NCBI GenBank assembly: GCA_947176485.1
Contig: CAMWQS010000002.1
Coordinates: forward strand, 1 to 40,517
DNA from: an uncultured Clostridia bacterium
Lineage (GTDB): Bacteria; Bacillota; Clostridia; Christensenellales; Borkfalkiaceae
DNA: 40,517 nt
Direction: 5' to 3'
Positions 24,158 to 38,400 of the stretch are shown here, one piece after another. The notes beneath the pieces were generated by a model that worked only from the letters and a program-made list of their open reading frames with translations, had not been told where the DNA came from and ran no database searches. How positions within the stretch are numbered: the first letter of the stretch is position 1; each line of letters starts with the position of its first letter. The translations under genes were made by a program, and so were the position numbers.

Positions 24158-26392
24158 ATGTCTAAATTCAGAAGTTTAATTTTAATAATCGGATTAACGG
24201 TAATCGCCGTGGCGGCTGCGCTTTTGACGGTGCTGGTTTTGTATGCAACGGGAACGATAGTTACCGACCCCATCGAGCTCGTCTATACCGTCGGCAGCAA
24301 AAGCAAGTATTACGACGGCACGCCTTTGACCTTGGCTGACGACGATTACAGCCTCGTAAGCGGAAGCGTTTTGGAAGGACATACCGCACAAGTCAAAATA
24401 ATAGGTTCACAGACCAACGCGGGCGAAAGCGAAAGCACGTTGGAGGTTAAAATTCTCGATAAGAACGGCTTTGACGTTTCGGGCGAATACGCCGTCAAGG
24501 TCAACACGGGCACCCTCACGGTAGAAAAACAGATTTTATCGGTTTCCGTTAAAAGTGACGAGGTTTATTACAGCGGCAAGGAAATCGTGTTTAATAAATA
24601 CGAGGTTACCGGTGGCGAGCTTGCAAGGGGGCACAAATTGGGCGGCGTAAGCGGCACGCTTTTAAACGCGGGGGAAAGCCTTCCCAAAAACGTTGCGCCC
24701 GTCGTTTACGACGCTTTCGATAACGACGTAACCGCAAACTACGACTTCGGCGGGTTCAATATCGGCGACGTTACGGTCGTTGCCCGTCCCCTTACGGTAA
24801 AGCCCAAAAACGTTACTAAGGTTTACGACGGAATTCCGTTTACCGCGTACGAGTACGAAATTACCGAAGGCTCGCTTGCACCCGGGCATGAAATAGAATG
24901 CACCATAACCAATATGGGTGGCGACGTTGCAACCTTTACCGACTGCACCGGCAGCAACGGCGAAAGAATAAGGATAGATTCTTTTAAAATCGTCGACGAA
25001 AACGGTAAAGAGGTAGAGAATTGGGAGAAGAACTACGATTACTCTACGGGTGATGCAGGGCTCGTTACAATCGAGCAACGCCCGCTCACTATAAAAACCG
25101 CGTCCGAAACCTTTATATACGACGGCGAAGCGCATTACAACGATACCTATCAGATATTCTACGGCACGCTTGCGCCCGGGCAAAAGCTTACCATAACGGA
25201 ACCCACTAAGGTTACTACGGTGCAGCAGGGAGTACTCAACAAAGTTAGCTGCGTAATTACCTTGGATGACGACGACGGCTCCACCGTTGACGGGAACTAC
25301 GATATTACTTATATCGAGGGCACCTTGTCGGTTAAGCCGTTTGACCTTACGGTTTACACCAAGTCGTACACGCGGGTATACGACAAGGATAAAACCTTGG
25401 GCGACGCTATGGACGACGATAACTACTGGCTCTCCGTTAAGCTTCCCGAAAAGTTCACTTTAACTGCCGAATGCCCCGACACGATAAAGGCTTTGGTTGA
25501 CGCCGTTGAAGAAACTTATTACAAGCTTCAAAATATTACCATTACTACCGAGGGCGAAAACGGCGTTATCGACTGCACCGGAAACTTCAATATCAACGTA
25601 GTAGACGGCACTTATTCCATAACCAAGCAACCGGTAAAATTATCTGCAAGCACGACGCTAAAAAGTACTTACGACGGCGAAGCTTACACTTTTGATAACG
25701 ATGAAGTATTCGCGGGCGTAAATTTCAGCGACTACGATTTCACCGCCGCTAACTTTACGGTAGACGGCTACTACGAAATCAAAGACGTCGGCAAGCATTA
25801 CTACACTGCCGAATTTACGGGTAGTTCCGATAACTACGACGTAACGGTAGAAAACGGCGTAGTCGAAATCGAGAAAATGTCTGTAACCCTTAATTTTACG
25901 GGCGAGCTCGTAATGAATTACAGCGGTGCGTTCGGCTATTACGATAAGGACGAGGATATAATCGACGGACTCAGCGTCGGCGAAATAGGCACGGTAGAGG
26001 CGGCGGTATTTTCAAAAAACAAGATAGAAGAAATTACCGTTAAAAGCGTTACGGTATACAAAGACGGTAAGGATATAACCTCCAACCTCGAAATCGATTA
26101 CGAAAGCTTAAAAATACCCGTTACCATAAACAAGATAGCGTTCACCTTAAAGCCCGCTCCGTTCTCGGGTACCAGCATTGACGGCGTCGATTTTTCAAGC
26201 TTGGTTACCGCTACCGGACTGGTTGGCGGCGATTACGTAAAGGTTACGACGTGGGACGACGGTTACAGTGAGTATGGCGTAGAGTTCTACACGGTATACG
26301 ATTCAAAGGGTGAAGACGTTACCGACAAGTATTACGAGTGTACCAATCCTAACGCAACAGGCGTAATTAATCTTATTTACATAGACTACTGA
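24158..26392 (+). CDS. MBG-domain repeat protein with N-terminal TM anchor
   Basis: TM LILIIGLTVIAVAAALLTVLVLYA; repeated YDG...GTLTV type MBG modules. Confidence 0.82.
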   Translation: MSKFRSLILIIGLTVIAVAAALLTVLVLYATGTIVTDPIELVYTVGSKSKYYDGTPLTLADDDYSLVSGSVLEGHTAQVKIIGSQTNAGESESTLEVKILDKNGFDVSGEYAVKVNTGTLTVEKQILSVSVKSDEVYYSGKEIVFNKYEVTGGELARGHKLGGVSGTLLNAGESLPKNVAPVVYDAFDNDVTANYDFGGFNIGDVTVVARPLTVKPKNVTKVYDGIPFTAYEYEITEGSLAPGHEIECTITNMGGDVATFTDCTGSNGERIRIDSFKIVDENGKEVENWEKNYDYSTGDAGLVTIEQRPLTIKTASETFIYDGEAHYNDTYQIFYGTLAPGQKLTITEPTKVTTVQQGVLNKVSCVITLDDDDGSTVDGNYDITYIEGTLSVKPFDLTVYTKSYTRVYDKDKTLGDAMDDDNYWLSVKLPEKFTLTAECPDTIKALVDAVEETYYKLQNITITTEGENGVIDCTGNFNINVVDGTYSITKQPVKLSASTTLKSTYDGEAYTFDNDEVFAGVNFSDYDFTAANFTVDGYYEIKDVGKHYYTAEFTGSSDNYDVTVENGVVEIEKMSVTLNFTGELVMNYSGAFGYYDKDEDIIDGLSVGEIGTVEAAVFSKNKIEEITVKSVTVYKDGKDITSNLEIDYESLKIPVTINKIAFTLKPAPFSGTSIDGVDFSSLVTATGLVGGDYVKVTTWDDGYSEYGVEFYTVYDSKGEDVTDKYYECTNPNATGVINLIYIDY

Positions 26393-26444
26393 TTCCATAA
26401 GAAAAACAAACACAAAAAATAACTGCAATTTATAAGGTTTAGTA

Positions 26445-29400
26445 ATGGCATTCGTATCGTATGACAGCTATAAAAACCGAATAGAAAAATTAGCCAAGTT
26501 CAAGAACTTCGTCGTAAAATACAAGTTCTTGATTATGGGCGTGCTCGCAGTTATTTTGGGTGGCGCGTCCGCCCTTATGGCAACTAAGGGCATGATTACT
26601 ACCGATATCACCTTGTCTGCCGATACCTACACCTACGGCGACAGCTACACGCCAACGGTCGGCACCGCGTTTTTAAGCGACGTCGGCTACGAATACAGCG
26701 TGCAGGGCAGCGACGAGTGGACGGAGCAAAAGCCCGTAAAGGTCGGCAAGTACAGCGTAAGGGCGGTATCGAACAAGTTAGTGGGCAAGGGCTACGGCAC
26801 ACCCGTCGACTTTGAAATTCTTCCCAAAAAAGTCGAATTTGCATTCGGCGACGAAACTTCTTTAACTTACGGCAACAAACCTCAAAGATACAACGTAGAC
26901 GGTTTGGTTTTAAGCGATAAAATAGACGTGAACGGCGCAGCCTTCGCTTACGATTATCACGACGAAGCCGACGACGTAAGCGATTGGACGGTTGACGTAA
27001 CCGTTGCCGCGGGCAGCGTTAAGATAGTCGACAAAAACGGAAACGATTCTTCCGATTGCTATATTTACGAAACGGCTGAAAAAACCTTTGCACTTACGAA
27101 GCGCAATCTTCCCGTTAGGCTTCAAAGCTCAAACGATATCTATCGCGGCGCGGAAATTTCCTACGCGGGCGAGCTCATGAGCCCCAACCTTGCCGAGGGC
27201 GACAGCATAGCGTTTGAAACCGAAATCACCCAAAACGGCAGCCCCGCAAAATTATTGGACGCGGGCACTTACGGCGTAAGCATTAAAGAAAATTCAATCA
27301 AAATAACCAAAGGCGGCTCGGACGTGACCAAGCGTTACGATATCGGCGCGCCCCAAAACGGCACCTTCACCGTAAGGCAAAGACCGTTAACTATAACCAC
27401 GCAGGACGGCAACAAGGTTTACGACGGCAAAGCCCTTTCAAACGAGGGCGCAACACCCGACAACTTAGTGACGGGGCACAAGCTTTCGCCTATCGGCGTT
27501 GCACCGTCCATAACCGACGTCGGCAAAATACCGAACGCGCAAACCTTCGATATTTTGGATGCAAACGGCGTAGAGGTTTCGCACAACTACGACTATCAGA
27601 ACAATTATAAATACGGCTATCTCACCGTAACGCCCCGCCCGCTCACTATAACGACCGAGGGCGGCGAATGGGAGTACGACGGCAAGGCTCACCCCGTAAC
27701 GGAATATAACGCAATCGGGCTTGCAGACGGGCAAGTGCTCGTAGTCAATTCCTACGCTTCTCAAACGGCAATTAACGTGGACGACAGCGGCAAAAACTCC
27801 GTCGAGTACAGTATCGCATGGCAAAGCGGCGGCGACGTATCCCGCGACAATTACGCGGTAACCGAAAATTACGGCGATATAAAGATAACCCCGATACCAT
27901 TAAGGGTATTCACGGATAACGGTAGTAAGCCTTACGACGGCACCCCGCTCAGCGTTGAAACTTACACCGTATTTTACGCAGGCACACATCTGAGCGGCAC
28001 GGGTTCAATGTCGTTAGACCTTACACCCGTCGGTAGTATTCCCCGAATTATTAACGTCGGCACAAAGGAAAACGCGATTAACTTCGCCGTGCCAAACAAT
28101 AACTACTACGTAAAAGAAACGGTTAACGGCACTTTGCAAATAACCCAAGCGGAAATAACTATAACGCTTGATAACGCTTCGTGCGACTACGGCGATACGC
28201 TTCCCGCACCCAATATCACGATAAGCGGAAGCGGCATCGTGGGCGGCGAGCTTTTCGGCGGCGATACTTTAACCCCCGCTTTTAAATATCTTAAAGACGG
28301 CGCGACCCCCGCAAGCTACGAGGCGGGCAAAACCTACGATATTTCGCTGGATACCTTAAACAGCAAATTCACCTACGGCAACGACGAACCCGTAACACAG
28401 CCCAACTATAAAATAACTTCTAATACGAGCACCCTCACCGTCGGCACACGCGCAATCACCGTTTATCTCAACGATACTACGGTAACCTACGGCAACGCAC
28501 TTATATACAACCTCGGCAACGAAGAGGTCGAAGGCGTAGTCGGCGGTCAAACCGTTCAAGTCAATTCTTCACAAGTGGTATTCGATATATCGTCGACTAT
28601 GCCCGACGCGGGCACGTACCCCGGCAAAATATCCTGCCCGACCACCGCAATTAAGATTTCAAACGGCACTACGGACGTAACCTCCAACTACGAAGTAACG
28701 GTAGAGGTCTCCACTCTCTATATCAGCCAACGCCCGATAACAGTTCACGCAAAGGATATTCTCGGCGTAATCTACGGCGTAACTCCTCAGTACGAGGTAG
28801 AGGTAGGCAACTATAAATCGATTACCGAAGACGGCCTTGCAAGCGGTGAAACGCTTACGGTTAACAACGTATCTTACCTTACGACAAACGGAATTCCCGT
28901 TGACCCGAGCGATAACCCCGACGTAGGCACTTACAAAATCAAACCCAGCAGTGTATCGATTACGAAGTCTAACGGCGACGACAGCTTGAAAAACTACGAT
29001 ATAACGCCCGCCGACGACGGCGTGTTTACTATCGTTGAGCGGCCTATCACTATACAGTCGGCAACCGACCTCGATTTGATTTACGACGGCACGGCACAGT
29101 ACAGAACGGGCAAAGAAGTTACTTCCGAGCTCAACGTTCTCGGTGGACACCGCATCGAAGTTACTAAATACACAACCGTAACCGACGTATCCGAAGGCAC
29201 CGTTACCAACGAGCTTAAATACGCAATTAAAGACTCGTTCAATAACGTCGTAACTACAAACTACGCTATCACGGACAACTTCGGCACGCTCAAAGTCAAC
29301 CCCAGACCCATCACTATACAGCTTAATAATTACACGGCGGTTTACGGCGAAAGCTACGCGTACGCGACGGGCGCGGGAAATTATGAAAACACCCCCGACC

Positions 29401-32400
29401 TCGTTAACGGCGAAACGCTTGAAGTAACCAAAGTTGCTTACGAGTTCGGCTTCGTTGTAACCCCCAACGTAAGGGATACGGCTTACTGGGTTAGAGGGGA
29501 TACCTTCAAGGTAACCAAAGCAAATGGCGTGCCCAGCACGGGCAACTACAAGGTTGAATGGGTAGACGGCTCGCTTGAAATTACCAAGCGCCATATCGAG
29601 GTTACGCTTAAATCCGACTCGGCAATCTACGGCAACGGCTACGCATACGCCACCGCGTACGCAGGCAACTACGCCAAGACTAAGCTTCTTGACCTTGAAA
29701 CGGGCAACGCGCTAGTTTCGGGCGAACAGCTTAAAATTACCGCAGTTACGTACGAGTACGGCACTGAACAGTACCCCGAAGTGAAAAAAGACGGAGGCGG
29801 TTATTGGATACGCCAAGACGGCTACGAAATAACCAAAGGCAGCGTAGACGGTAAGGGCAACTATGAAATTGAATGGGTAGACGGCACGCTTACTATAACC
29901 CAACGCGGTATATACGTAACCCTCAACGATATTGCCACCGTAAAATACGGCGAAGAAGTCAAGTACCCCGAAGGCTACAAGTCGGAGATGGGCGTACTGG
30001 ATATACATACCGTAACCGTAGGCGCAACTGCGGACGATATGTCGTTCAACCCTGCCGGGGCTGACGCAACCTTCGCTTACCCCGACGCGGGCAGTTACAC
30101 CTTCACTTGCGACGAAAGCTATATAAGCATTTCCGACGCAAGCGGCAAAGACGCAAAGCACAACTACACGGTAAACGTAGTAAAAGGCAGCCTTGAAATA
30201 GAAAAGCGCGAAATCACCGTTAAGCCTACTTCTTATTCGGTAGTGTACGGTGAAAACTTCAACTATTCCACGAACGCTAATCCCAACTACGAAAAAATAA
30301 CCGAGGGCAGCCTTGCAAACTTCGGCGGCGAAACGGAAACCCTTTATATTTTCGTTGACTTGCTTGAATTCGACGGCTTCGTTAAAAAGGACGTCGGCAA
30401 GTACACCTTCACCCCTAACCGTTACACAGTAACCAAGGTTGACGGCACAACCGACAGCTCGAACAACTACACCGTAGTTTTCGAAGAAGGCACCTTAACC
30501 ATAACGCCAAAAGTAATCCCTGTTGAGCTTGAAGAAGTTCCTTTCGTTTACGGCGAGGACGGCCACACGAAGAAAAGCTATGCCGAGCTGTACGCAGAAA
30601 AGATAACAGAGGTTACGATAACCCCCGCAGAAACTCTTAAACTTACTTTCAGCTTTACGAAAAACGGCACCCCCGCTGACCCCAAAGACGCGGGCGACTA
30701 CGGCGTTAAGATAACCAACGGTAAAACCAACAACTATGAAGTCGTATCTAACGATACGGGCAAGCTGACTATAAGCAAAAGACAAATTCACCCCGTACCT
30801 TATTTTAAAACCGCAGAATACGGCACTACGGAATTTATATATCCGTCGGTTGCGGCAAACGGTTCAACGAACTACGACGAGCAATTTAAAGAGTTTTACT
30901 ATAATTTGCCCGCGTATAACGAGAAGATTGAAATTTCAGTTAGCTACGATATCAGTGAAGAAGTGCCTTCCGTGGGCTTCTATAACGCTATTTGCGACGG
31001 TGTAAAGGTCTACGTTGACGGCGTTACCGGCGGCGCGATTGTCGCAAGCGGCAGCGACGGCTTGTTTGAAACCAAAAACTACACTATTTTCATTGACGAA
31101 GACAATTTCGCGGAAAAGCTTGAAATTACTCACCGTAAAATCAAGGTTACTTTAAACAGTATGCCCAACGCGGTTTACGGCGACGAAATCGCCTATAACG
31201 CGGGCGGCGAAACGGCGGATAACCTCGTCAACGGGCACGAGTTAACGGTAGACCCCAACGGCATAGAATTCGACCCTATTGGCAACGCAATCTATCCCAA
31301 CGCAGGCAGATACACTATTACTTCAAACGAAAACTTCATAAAGATTTTAAGCGGCGGAGACGAAGTTACCACGAATTACGAGGTAACCGAGGTTATAAAC
31401 GGCACGCTTACTATAAACGCACGCAAAATTACCTTGACCTTGGAAGATATGGGTGAAATCGTATACGGCACAAAAACACCCGTACCCACGATAACGGGCA
31501 CGGTCAACGGCGATACGGTAACGAACGACGAATTTATCTATAGTAATATCACTACGCCCACTATGTCGTCGTATTTTGAATCCGATTGGTTGAACGGCGG
31601 CGAAAACAGATACTTAACCGTGGGCACTTACCGCGTTTCTATCAATTTGAAAAACGTGCGCGTCTATACGTTTGAATATGCGAACGGCGCACCCGCAGAC
31701 ACCAAAAACTACGACGTTCAAGCGGTTCAATACGCTAACCTTATAGTAAAGCAGCGTCCAATCACCGTTGAATTACAACCCTTTACAAGGGTATACGGAC
31801 AAAACAACTCCGACACCTTAATTTGGCAGAAGAATGGCACCTCGACGGGCTTGTCGTATATCTCCGATATGGATATAAACGACTTGATTTCGATTGATAA
31901 CTTGGCAGCGGGCGAAGGTGTTTACAGCTTGTCCTTGGCAGTATACGCCGAAGGCACGGAAGACGGTGTGGTATGCAAAAACGCGGTCAAGTATTCCGTC
32001 GGGTTAAGCACGCTGGTTTTCCACTACGAGAATGAATCGTCGCAATATACCGAGAACTACGAATACACTTTACCCGCAACGGTAATCTTTGAAATAACCC
32101 CCAAGGACTTAACGGTTAACCTCGGTAATCTAACCTCCGCCTACGGCGAAGACCCGTTTAAAGACTATTTAGGTAAAACGACGACGGAAGGGCTTGCCTT
32201 TGGCGAAATGTTAAGAATTTACTCAATCTTTGCGGAAAAGGACGGCGTAGCCGTTGACGCTCAATACTCCGACGTGGGCAGTTATGACTTGAACGCAAAC
32301 GCTAAGGACACGTATATCTACCCTACTGCAACCTCAGCATTACCGATATACGAAGGCTATAAAAACTACGATATAACCTTTGAAGGCACCCTTAAAATAA

Positions 32401-35400
32401 ACAAGCGTAAAATCACCGTTCAGCTTTACGATAACGAAGTTTACTACGGTGAGGACTACGATTACTTAAATATAAGGGAAGGCGCGTACGTGGGCGTAGA
32501 CGGCGGCCTTGCCACCTGTGGCGAGCAAACGGAAACGCTTGAAATTACCCTCGTCGACTACGGCTTTGAAGCTGACGTATTCCCCAACGCAAGCCGCTTA
32601 ACCTACCCGGTAACAAACTTTGACTGTATTATCACTAAGGTTGACGGCGAAACGCCCGGCACTGATAACTACGATATCAAATTCACCGGCGCAAACCTTA
32701 CGGTAAACAGGCGCCCCGTTACGATAACCTTGCAGTCCGTAGAAGATATTATCTACGGTCAAGACCTTCCCATGCCCGAATACGTAATCAAATACGGTGA
32801 AAAGGACGGACTTGTAGGTAGCGATAAGTTCAACCCCGAATATCTTTGGAGGGAGAGCGGCAGTAACAATTATTACGGCTACGCCTATGAACCCCTTAAG
32901 GGCAACGTGGGCAAGTACGGAATTATCCTTTACCAGGCGTTTAGCTACTTCACCGACGCGGACGGTAACGAGGTTGATAACTACGATATCGTTTCAGAAA
33001 GCTCTTCAAACGAAGTAACCCTCAATATAACTCCGCGCCCCTTAACTATAGAGTTAAAGGATATAACGGTTGAGTACGGACTGTTTAATTCAAGCAGTGC
33101 ATACTTCACCGATGAGAGTATATACGATTTATTGGAAATAACCGGCGAAAACAAACTTGCCTTTAAAGAATCGTTTACTTTGGCAGAGATTCAGCCGATA
33201 AAAGATTCCGACGGCAACCGTCCGATAATGAAAAACGTGGGCAGCTACGACGTAGAACTCGTCGGGCTGAACGTGCTCCGTGGTGATAACGGTACAGACT
33301 TAATTTTCAGCACGCACAGCAACTACGAATTTGCGGAAGATTCCGTTTTAACTGCAACCGTAACCATTAACGCCAAAAAGATTGAAAACCTTAACCTTGG
33401 CACTTACAGCTTTACCTACGGCGAAGAAGAGGAGTTCAGGGAAAAATTCACCTACATAGCAAAATATCCCTACCTTGCCTTTGACGAAACTCTTACCCTT
33501 AAAACCTTCTACGCACTCGATAACGGCGGCAACCCTATTTCCGATAGGCTTGACGCGGGCGATTACACGATAAGCGCAAACCAATCAAGCGCAGTATTCT
33601 CCGACGAATACGGTCAAACCAACTACGAAGTAACCTTCACCGGCACCTTGACGGTTAAGCAAAGAGAAATTACGGTTGTATTGAACGCCTTAGGCTCTGT
33701 AAAATACGGCAAACCACTTGCTTATGCAACGGGGGACGGCAATTATAGGAACACCCCCGACCTTGTGTACGGTGAAAAGCTTGAAGTAGCAGTCAGCTGG
33801 TCGTTTAACGGCGAAATTATCGAAACGCCCAAAAACGCAGGTAGGTATGACTATGCGTTGGACGAAGATAACAGCAAAATTTTTGACGAAGACGGCAACG
33901 AAAAATCGAACGGAATTAAAAACTACTCGATTACTTGCACAAGCAAGATGGCTGTTATAACCAAGTACGGTATCACGCTAACTATCTATGACGAAGAAAT
34001 CTGTTACGGCGACGAACTTCAAGGCAAATCCGGCGTATTCTATCCCATAGATTTCTCGGGCGACGATTTGCCTTACAACGAAACCGTAGAGGTGGCTCAA
34101 AAATACGTCAAAGTAGTAGACGGCGTTGAAGTGGGCGAAGTAGAGAACCCCACGGAAGCGGGCATCTATAAAATTAAGTACGCAGCACATCAAGCTCGCA
34201 ACGAAGACGGAACCGTTTCGGAATACGTGAACTACTCGATAACGGTAGATACCGAAGGCACGCTTACTATTAAACCGCGCCCGATTACCGTCAACACCGT
34301 TGGTTTACCCGACGTATTCTACGGCGAACCCGTAAGCTACCCCGACGACTTAGACGACTACTGCGTGGTAGGCGGAGATGGACTTGTAGAAGGCGAGCAC
34401 GTTGCAATAACCTCGGTTGAGTACTACGACGAAAACGGCAACCCCGTCGACGGCGTACCCACGGCCACGGGCACCTACTTCATAGTTCCCACGGGCGTTG
34501 CAATTTACGACGATAACGGCAATTCCGTAAGCGTTGACAACTACGCTATTACTTATCCAGTCGTTCCCGACGAATTGACAACTTGCGGCACTATCAAGAT
34601 AATGCCCATATTGCTGCATTTGGTAACCGTCGACCACACTTGGGAATACGACGGCAAAGAGCATTCCGACACGGGCTATACGCTTTTACTTATTGACGAC
34701 GCGGGCAATATAACGGATAAGGAGTTCACGCTTTCCGAGGAAGAGGCAAAGCTCGTCAAGGTTGAGGAGAGCTACGCAACGATTAAAAACGCGGGCAGCG
34801 TTCCCAACGAAGTTACATACGACTTCTCCGATACCAACTACGTAATTGCAGAACCCATCGAAACCGGTACGCTTACTATAACCAAGCGCGAAATAACTTT
34901 AATAACGCCCGATTGTATTTATATGGTGTACGACGGTAAGACACACACACCCACGGAAGACACGATTGTAAATAAAATCGAAGAGCACCACTATTTGCTT
35001 GATTATATTACCGTTCAAGATGCGGGAGAATATGAATACAACACCACTATAACGGATATACTCGACGAAGATTTCGTGTCCGTAAAAGGCAACTACAAAA
35101 TTGAATACGAACACGGAACGTTAATCGTAAAACCCCGCCCCATAGGCTTACAGTCGGACGATAAAGAATTTATCTACAACGGCGAATGGCAATATTGGGA
35201 GGGCTACACTCAGCTTGCCGACGAAGATGAAGCGGATTACGGACTGGTTAGCGGACACGAAATTGCCGTTACGGACTACACCACAATCCTCACCGTTATG
35301 CAAGGCGAGGTTGACAACGACCTCGAATACAAAATCACCGACGCAGACGGCAACGTCGTTACGGACAACTACGAAATAAAAGAGGTCAACGGCAAGCTTA

Positions 35401-38400
35401 AAATCAAGCCCGTTGAAATCACGGTTGCTTTAAACGACCGCGTAGTAACCTACGGCAACGAGCTTTATCCCTACGAGCTGAACAATTACGACTTGAATAA
35501 TTCAAGCGGGCTCGTCAAGGACGAACAGCTTCAAGTCGCGGTTAAGTACGAGGACGGGAACGGCAAAGCCGTTGACCCCGTGGACGTGGGCGAGTACACG
35601 GTAGTACTTGACTTATCGGGCTGCTACGTTGAAACGGCTTACGGCGAAAACGGCATCGGCAACTACACGATACTCAACGCCGAAAGCGTTACGGCTCAGC
35701 TTACGATTATCCCCAGGGAAATCACGGTAGAGCTTGACCCGATGACGAAGCAGTACGGCGAAGCGTTCAACGGCTCCGACGCGGGCTATCAATTAGTCAG
35801 CGGCGAGATTGTAAACGACGACGATATAAAGGTATCCGTCTATTGCCCCGACGGCGATATCGACGAAAGAACGGCAGTCGGCGAGTATACGCTTGCTATC
35901 GAGCACTGTACGGTTAACGGCGTTTACAATATAACTATAAACGACACGCCTAATCTTATCCACGCATGGAACTACGATATAACCTATATAGAAAGTAAGC
36001 TCACCGTTACAAAACGCGATATAGTGGCGGTTGCGGCAAGCGCGGAAAAAGAAGGCTATTACGACGGCACTGAATTTTCTTGCACCGAATACGCGGGCGC
36101 GTACAGCGAAGATTACGAGTACGGCGTAATGCCTTGGGACGATATCGCGGACGTTCTCGTATACGTTGAAGGTACGGCAAATTCCGTAATCAACGCGGGC
36201 GACTGGGACAACGAAGCGCAGTTTGAAAGCGCGTCTACAAACTATAACGTAGTCAGAACGGACGTCGGTACGCTTACGATTAAGCAAAGACCCGTCACGA
36301 TTACTTTGTTAGAGATAAGCGACCAAACCTACGGCACCCGCCTTACCTACCCCGACGGAACGGAAGAACCCAACTACGGCTATACGGAAGGTTCGTTGGA
36401 AGTGGTAGAGGGCGAAAAGCTTATTATTGCAGTTACCTTCTACGGCTCCGACGGCGAAGAGGCAGACCCCAAAAACGCTGACGATTACATTTACTCCTTC
36501 TATTTGTACGGCAGCGAAGTTCAAGACAGTATCGGCGGCGCGGGTATAGATAACTACGCTATAACCTGCACGGACGAGATAGGCGCAACCGTAAGCAAGC
36601 TCGAGGTTTCCTTGACCCTTCAAGCTTGGACTTCTACCCACTACGACGGAGAGGAGCACGGATACGACGGCGGAATTGACTACGACTTCCCGTACTACGA
36701 AACGATGGAGCTGGGAGTTGATTACTACTCGGTAGTAGGCGACGGGGAAACGCTTATGGACGGCAAGCCGAGGAACGCGGGCGACTACGTTGCTAAGTAT
36801 AACGAGTCGAAGTCCACTATAGGCGGCATCGCACCTGACGTAAACTACGTAATAAATATTAGCCCCGACGGCGGTATTCCCTTTACTATTATTCCTTTAG
36901 ATATTACAATATCTATGGACACGGAAGAATACACGTACGACGGCACGGTTTACGACTATAAAGATTACAACGACAATTTCAGCGTATCCGAAAGGGTAAC
37001 GGGTGAAACGATAGTTCCCGCCGTAAATTATTACGAAGACGCGGAATTCTCAACCCCCGCAACCCCCAAGAACGCGGGCACCTATTACGTCAAGTTCGTA
37101 TCGTTCACCGTTACGGGCACAAACGACGTAGTTGAAAACTACAACTTATTGAACCCCGAAGAGTGGTGCAAGCTCGTAATCAACCGCAGAGAAATTCAAA
37201 TTCAAGCAGTGCTTAACGGCAACGATTTCTTCTCTATCGAGCGTTACGACGATTTGCCCGAAGAAGGCTTTGAAGACTTCACCTTCGTTGAAGAAGATTT
37301 GGCTAATCTTACGCCCGTATATTCCTACGGCTACTTGGGCGTGGACGGAACCTCCGAGCCCCAAGAGGTTGCAAAGGAGGACGTAAACCAGACCAGAGGT
37401 ACTTACGAATTATACGTAGACTTTACCGAAACGGAAGAGGACGGCAACGTACTCGGCAATTACTTAATCACAGAAAACCTGCCCGCCACGCTTGAAGTAA
37501 CCGCAAGAAGGGTTACCGTAGAGGCGGTGTATAACGGAGAGGAACGCCAATACAACGGCGAAGCACTTGAAGCAACCGATTTCAGCTTCAATCACTGGCA
37601 CGGCGATAACAAGAGCGAGTTAGGCTTCTACGACGACTTCGAGGCAGAGTACGAGCTACTGTTTACCAAGGACGGAGAAGAATCTAACGACCTTCCTGTC
37701 AACGCGGGAACCTATTCCGTAAAGATTAGGGTTACCAACGCCGACGAATCGGTATACTTAGTTTCCGATTCCCAAACGGAGGTTACGGTAACTATTTCGA
37801 AGCGCGTGCTCGTTGCTACGGCACACTACGACGCAAGCGAGTTTGAAGGTATCACCTACAACTACGGTTTGTTACCTACTTCGGTTACCGTTACCGACAC
37901 CGACGAAAACGGTGATATAGGTATCCTCGATAAAGACGTCGAAAAAGGCGTTAAGATTGACTTCGTCTTCTACAACGACAAGCTGAGAAAGGAAGTCGTG
38001 TACAACTACGCAGGCGTTGACGAGATAAGGTTTAAGATTGCAGGCGACAAAGACAAAAACTATCAGCTTTCAACCGCAAGCTCGGGCGAAACCTTCACCG
38101 TAAGCCCGGCAAAAATTTACGTAACCCCCGTGGGTCAAACTGCGGACTACGACGAAGTAGGCAAAGTACTTTCACTTGGCGCATTCGACTACTTACTTTG
38201 GGACGAAAACGGAAACGCAATCGAGGAGCTTTACGGCAGCGATACGCTCAGGATAACCCAATCCAGCGGCGAGAACAAAAATCAACGCTATATTGACGTA
38301 GGTATCAGAGGAGTAGAGATTAAGCAAGGCAACCTTGAAGTAACCCACTGCTACGATATTCACTATTCATACGAGGAGGGCAGCCCCCTTCCTGCAAGTG

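Noticed and set aside
28659-29594. Long antisense ORF (311 aa) inside the giant MBG gene, and others such as 35793-36287, 29712-30161, 34350-34664
   Set aside because: Codon-bias shadow of a repetitive Asp/Tyr/Gly-rich sense ORF; no SD, no family resemblance, sense frame clearly coding.
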